Shown piece after piece: positions 60,401-64,000 of a stretch of 64,000 nucleotides of DNA. Positions within the stretch are counted from its first letter, which is position 1. Each line of letters opens with the position of its first letter. Source of the DNA: Cyclina sinensis (Eukaryota > Mollusca > Bivalvia > Venerida > Veneridae); the NCBI GenBank assembly GCA_012932295.1, contig JAAONU010000008.1, forward strand, positions 36,942,949 through 37,006,948, in the 5' to 3' direction. The position numbers and the translations under genes were made by a program. The notes below the pieces were generated by a model. The model ran no database searches. It had not been told where the DNA came from and saw only the letters and a list, made by a program, of their open reading frames with translations.

Positions 60401-63400
60401 ATATTGTAACTAATATGCAAAATTGTTTTCATATCTTTCAGGCGGAGGCAAAAAATGTAAGGATTCTTTCTTTCTTCTAAATATTATCCTTCGTTGAATA
60501 CTAAAGTACAATTTACAAAAAAAGTGTTGTCTCTGTCTTAAGATTAGGTTATTTTTCAACGAATGGTAGTGAAAACAGGTACATTTCTATAATATATATA
60601 GATAGTTCTGGTTTACTTTGAGATGTCAAATGTTAAAGTAAAAGTAATGATTTCACATTGGTTATTGTAGAACATTAACAACTACAGAATTTGAAATGTG
60701 TTAATTTGTTTTGGCGAGTTAACTGTTCCAAACCCTGTTAAAATAACCCCGTCAAACTAAATTAAAGTTTTTCTTCTATTGTTAATATTTATAAATCTGT
60801 TTATTTTAATATCACACAGAACGCCTCGTCATTTTGTTTCCTTTTGATAGTAGTTTTAAACATCTTTTTTTCTGTTTTTAATACAGCCGAACCGAAACCA
60901 AAACCGAAAGATCCTTCAGCACCAAAACCAAAGCCGAAGCCCAAAGACCCTCCTGTTCCTAAGCCGAAGCCAAAAGACCCTGCGCCTAAGCCGAAACCAA
61001 AAGTAGAAAGTAAGAACATTATATGTTCATACGTGAAAAAACAAACAACAAATGCACTTAGTTATACATATGTCATTCCTCTTAATGTCTCTTAGCTTAT
61101 GTAGTTCTTACCTTTTAACTGCATATGAATTGAACCATAAACCAATAAACCATTTTCTCTAGTATCTTAATCGGATTTGAAGTTGAAAAAAAGCGTTAAC
61201 CCCAGAAACCCATAAATTGCACATTTTTTTGAAATCAATATTCATTAGAAATGCACCAAAAAAACTACAAATATGTCGTTTGTTTTATGACTTAATGAAT
61301 CCTGTCACATAATATCAAGTACTTGGTTCACACGGTATTTTGATATTCATAGGTTATTTTCTTTTCTACAGAAATATTGTTTCACGTTACATAATCAACG
61401 CCCACTAAAACGTAATGAGCGTATAGAAAGTCCGTGTCACACTTCACAAAAAATATAAATAACTTGTCAAATATCGAAATCATATTTGCTTAAAACGTCA
61501 AAGATAGGCTGTTCAAAATTTCTACCTCCCCCTTCTTTTAATAATTACACGGGAATCGCATCCTTCGGTGTAAAAATGTGTATGTTTTTAGAAAATTGAT
61601 ATGTCATAAATCTCTCAATACATTCCCTAAAGAGTAAAGATCATTCCAGTCATCACATGACTGACCGATACTGGGGCACTTCAAAGGAAAATGTCGTTTC
61701 ATCGAAGCGGTTAACTTAGCGTGCCAGGGATAAAGATTATTTAGAATTATTTGTTATATTCGTAGAGTTATTTATTCATTAATTCATTCATTCATTGGCT
61801 ATATGAGTTGTTGCCAAAATAATCACATCGATCCATCGTAACGGAATAATTAATAATGCAATTATTCCGAAACAATTGTCGTATCGTTTTGGATTTTGTT
61901 TTAGGGCAAAAATAAAAAAGGAGTCAGTAACGCATGGTAATTAAATAATCAATTATATTCGTGAACTACATGAATGATTTTTTTCCGGAGTTGTAGAAGA
62001 AGCAATGACAAAGTCGCTTTTACTTATATTTAATACTGGTATTTTTCTTTAACAATCGGAAGATGCCAATTGTGAAGGCGTTTCCAGTTACATAACTGTT
62101 GAAATCATTCATTTCGTGCGACAACAAAAACAAGAGCGGACGGATAAACGGAAAAATGTACTTTTTTATTCAAATTAAGAAACGTCGAACGCAGTTTACG
62201 TCGCACGTTTATCGACTATAGGCCGTCTAATTTCACAATGACTTCCGGTTTATTGTTAAGTGAAAGTAGGATCGCTGCTAAAATTTCATTGGCGCACAAA
62301 ACAACATCGAAATTTCATTGTTCTTTTGCCACAGTAAGGAACGGACTCTCAGAAACGAACTCTTAGTCTATCTGACATTGAACTTAAATGTAACCTTATA
62401 GGTTTATTGGTTCTGTTCGACCTATATGTGAAAAAAGTAATTCGGCAAAATATTTGAAAAACTGTTAAAGGTACGTTTCAATTGCCATACCTTAATTTCA
62501 TTTTATGTAATCGTACACTTCAAAAAGGAAATGACATTATTTTTTTCACAAGAAAGTAATATAAAAAGAGACTCGATTGATTGATGTCTGCATATTATGT
62601 TACCGATGTAAAGTAAAAAAAAAACGGTTTTGAGCAGTCCTTTTGTAAATCTTGTATCCTATCGTCACAAAAAAACATTTCATTTTTGTGACATAACATA
62701 TGACTTGGATTCATTACTGTTCATGTATGTGCTCCATAAAAATACGTTAAAAGTGGATAAGACTCGCCTACGGAATGTCGAAAGTAAGGAACCATTACTT
62801 ACGTGTTATTGGAAGCCGGTTAGTTATTTAAGTGAAGAATTGTAATCCCTGTGTGTCCACTTTGCTTCTGGATAAAGGATCGGAAAGAGTGTGCATAAGA
62901 ATGAGTGTCTTACAAGTCCGGGAGGCTAGCTTTTTTAGGAGGTGACGAAAATAGCAAGCAAACACTATAGGACATTTCATTTTGTTTCAGGTAAACCGAA
63001 ATCCGGCTGGTGGGGTGGTAAGATATTTTTGTAAAAGACAAAAAGACTTTAGTTGAATGTTCTCACATTCAAAATTGTATTCTTAAAAAAAACAGCAGTA
63101 TTTAAACATTACATGTAATAATAATATCTTCAGTCATATAATCAAGTAAATATGCTATTGGTTATTACATGGATACATACAGAGCTCAGACTTGTTTTCT
63201 TTAATTCCCTAATAATATTACTGTCTATCATTTATTACATCTGATAACATTATGATCCGAGTGACGTTATTTAACCAAGCTCTGGTCAAAATTAATAACT
63301 TTCGAAAAATAAGTTAGTCTTGAAAAAGGTGAACCTTTAAGTCAGTCAAGAGAAAACGAATATGTAGTATAGCACTTTACCCCAATGTATGTGATTTCAG

Positions 63401-63438
63401 GAACTGACAGAAATGTCCCACCGAAACCTCAGCGTTAG
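57417..63438 (+). CDS. Secreted modular WWGG / Lys-Pro-repeat protein with lysozyme-type leader exon
   Basis: Seven exons, 57,417-57,471, 58,529-58,612, 58,983-59,012, 60,442-60,456, 60,887-61,009, 62,991-63,017 and 63,401-63,438, keep one frame across six GT-AG introns, all phase 1, and give 123 residues. The leader MNIYRVFCMLLLCCFVNQ (1-18) is paralogous to the lysozyme leader. Then come LAWWGGGDKK (20-29), a Ser/Lys-rich stretch, SGWWGGGKK (53-61), a Lys-Pro block built on PKPKPKDP (62-102), SGWWGG (107-112) and a PPKPQR tail. AATAAA lies at 63,672-63,677. There is no GH24 domain. Later exons could lie beyond the window on an alternative transcript that skips the last exon. Two exons are only 15 and 27 bases, so single exons could be wrong, but constant phase and matching composition support the chain. 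Function unknown; likely extracellular. Not a family I recognise. Confidence 0.7.
59109..59215. repeat. Two-unit tandem repeat, period 53
   Basis: GGGAAGGAACTTCTACAGGG recurs as GGGAAGTAACTTCTACATGG 53 bases on. Each is followed by AAAGGCATATAACCGTGGAG. It lies in an intron of the WWGG gene. Confidence 0.9.
60138..60196. repeat. Short tandem repeat TTTACTGGGAACAGCA
   Basis: Three full and one partial unit in intron 3 of the WWGG gene. Confidence 0.9.
62814..62975 (+). mobile_element. SINE body remnant related to 52,502-52,745
   Basis: Shares AAGCCGGTTAGTTA, GTGTGCATAAGAATGAGTGT, AGTCCGGGAGGCTAGC and the AGCAAGCAAACAC tail with the body of the 52.5 kb SINE; the tRNA-like head is missing. It ends about 15 bases before the exon 6 acceptor of the WWGG gene. 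Confidence 0.6.
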
Positions 63439-64000
63439 TATAGGTTTATCTGGTTTCTTTTGTTTGTCTCTGTGTTGTTGTTGTTGCTTTTGGCTTTGTG
63501 AGTGTAAATCAATTACACAGTAGACATTGCCTGTTGGTGGCTAATACCTGTTTCAAACAAATATTCAACAACCTACGATATCTTTAATTGTCACCACCTC
63601 ACTGACAGTTAAAGTACACCAAACTTGCAAAGAGAAGTTACATTATTCTAACAGAAATGAAGACAAACTACAATAAAAACAGTTTCGTTAGCCACTTCTT
63701 TCGGATGTTTATCTTGTTTTGTTGAAGGAATTTAGAATGAGCCGAAATAGATATATAAACTCTTCTTCTATAAATGTCTACACTTATCGCTGGCAGTTTT
63801 TGCTTTCAACAAATTTTATTTTCTAGAAATATCTTCATGTAATGAAATGGGAAGAAAATAATAACTGGAACGAACATTTAGCGGCGATTATTATACTGTA
63901 ATAAATAGATAATATTCAATATGCCTTTATAGCTTAAATTAGCAAGTGACGTGACAGTCTTGAGACGTTCAAGTAATTACACATTTGCTAACTTATATGT
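63439..64000. other. 3' region of the WWGG gene, window end
   Basis: Possible 3'-UTR with AATAAA at 63,672-63,677 and a second AATAAA near 63,900. No further exon seen before the window ends. Confidence 0.4.

Noticed and set aside
60801..61019. Gly/Phe-rich minus-strand open frame
   Set aside because: Antisense of the Lys-Pro exon at 60,887-61,009, which has good splice sites on the plus strand.

Overview
The window looks like nuclear DNA from a bivalve mollusc, most likely a heterodont clam. It is AT-rich and intron-rich with GT-AG introns, and holds expanded nicotinic-receptor-like genes, an intron-split phage-type (GH24) lysozyme, and repeats of the hairpin-plus-tandem-core kind common in bivalve genomes. 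There is no operon structure, no ribosomal RNA and no convincing functional tRNA gene. The organism call is inferred from gene content; no marker gene fixes the species.

Layout. Bases 1-34,100 hold three same-strand copies of a four-exon Cys-loop receptor gene: 4,507-7,961, 16,221-19,482 and 31,343-34,108. Copies 1 and 2 lie in a segmental duplication that includes several kb of 5' flank and some 3' flank. Copy 3 shares only its exons. Copies 2 and 3 have intact reading frames (423 and 424 residues). Copy 1 has every splice site and its TATA box but two in-frame stops. The first falls exactly between the ligand-binding domain and M1, so its transcript would encode a secreted ligand-binding domain like a molluscan acetylcholine-binding protein. 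All three lack the usual acetylcholine-contact aromatics and the vicinal Cys pair, so their ligand is unknown.

Bases 34,100-45,450 have no gene that I can support, only repeats. Bases 45,460-49,263 hold a six-exon secreted GH24 lysozyme gene. From about 55,515 to 63,438 a second gene shares its leader exon and TATA/5'-UTR layout. Its body is six tiny phase-1 exons encoding WWGG and Lys-Pro repeats and then a stop, with no lysozyme domain inside the window.

Mobile and repeat DNA fills most of the rest: TTAA-flanked MITEs that each enclose a tRNA-like module (9.2, 35.7 and 53.7 kb); hairpin-ended elements with 150-180 bp tandem cores (1.2, 10.1, 43.6 and 56.2 kb); other inverted-repeat MITEs (22.3, 41.4, 47.1 and 50.8 kb); a decayed LINE (25.1-26.5 kb); a Tc1/mariner transposase relic (29.3-29.8 kb); tRNA-derived SINE pieces; a 49 bp minisatellite found expanded only in receptor copy 2; and an inverted pair of arrays built from a GTTTAAAC-centred palindrome (52.2 and 54.6 kb).

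All exon boundaries were worked out by hand from splice consensus, phase and paralogue comparison. No database or alignment search was run.
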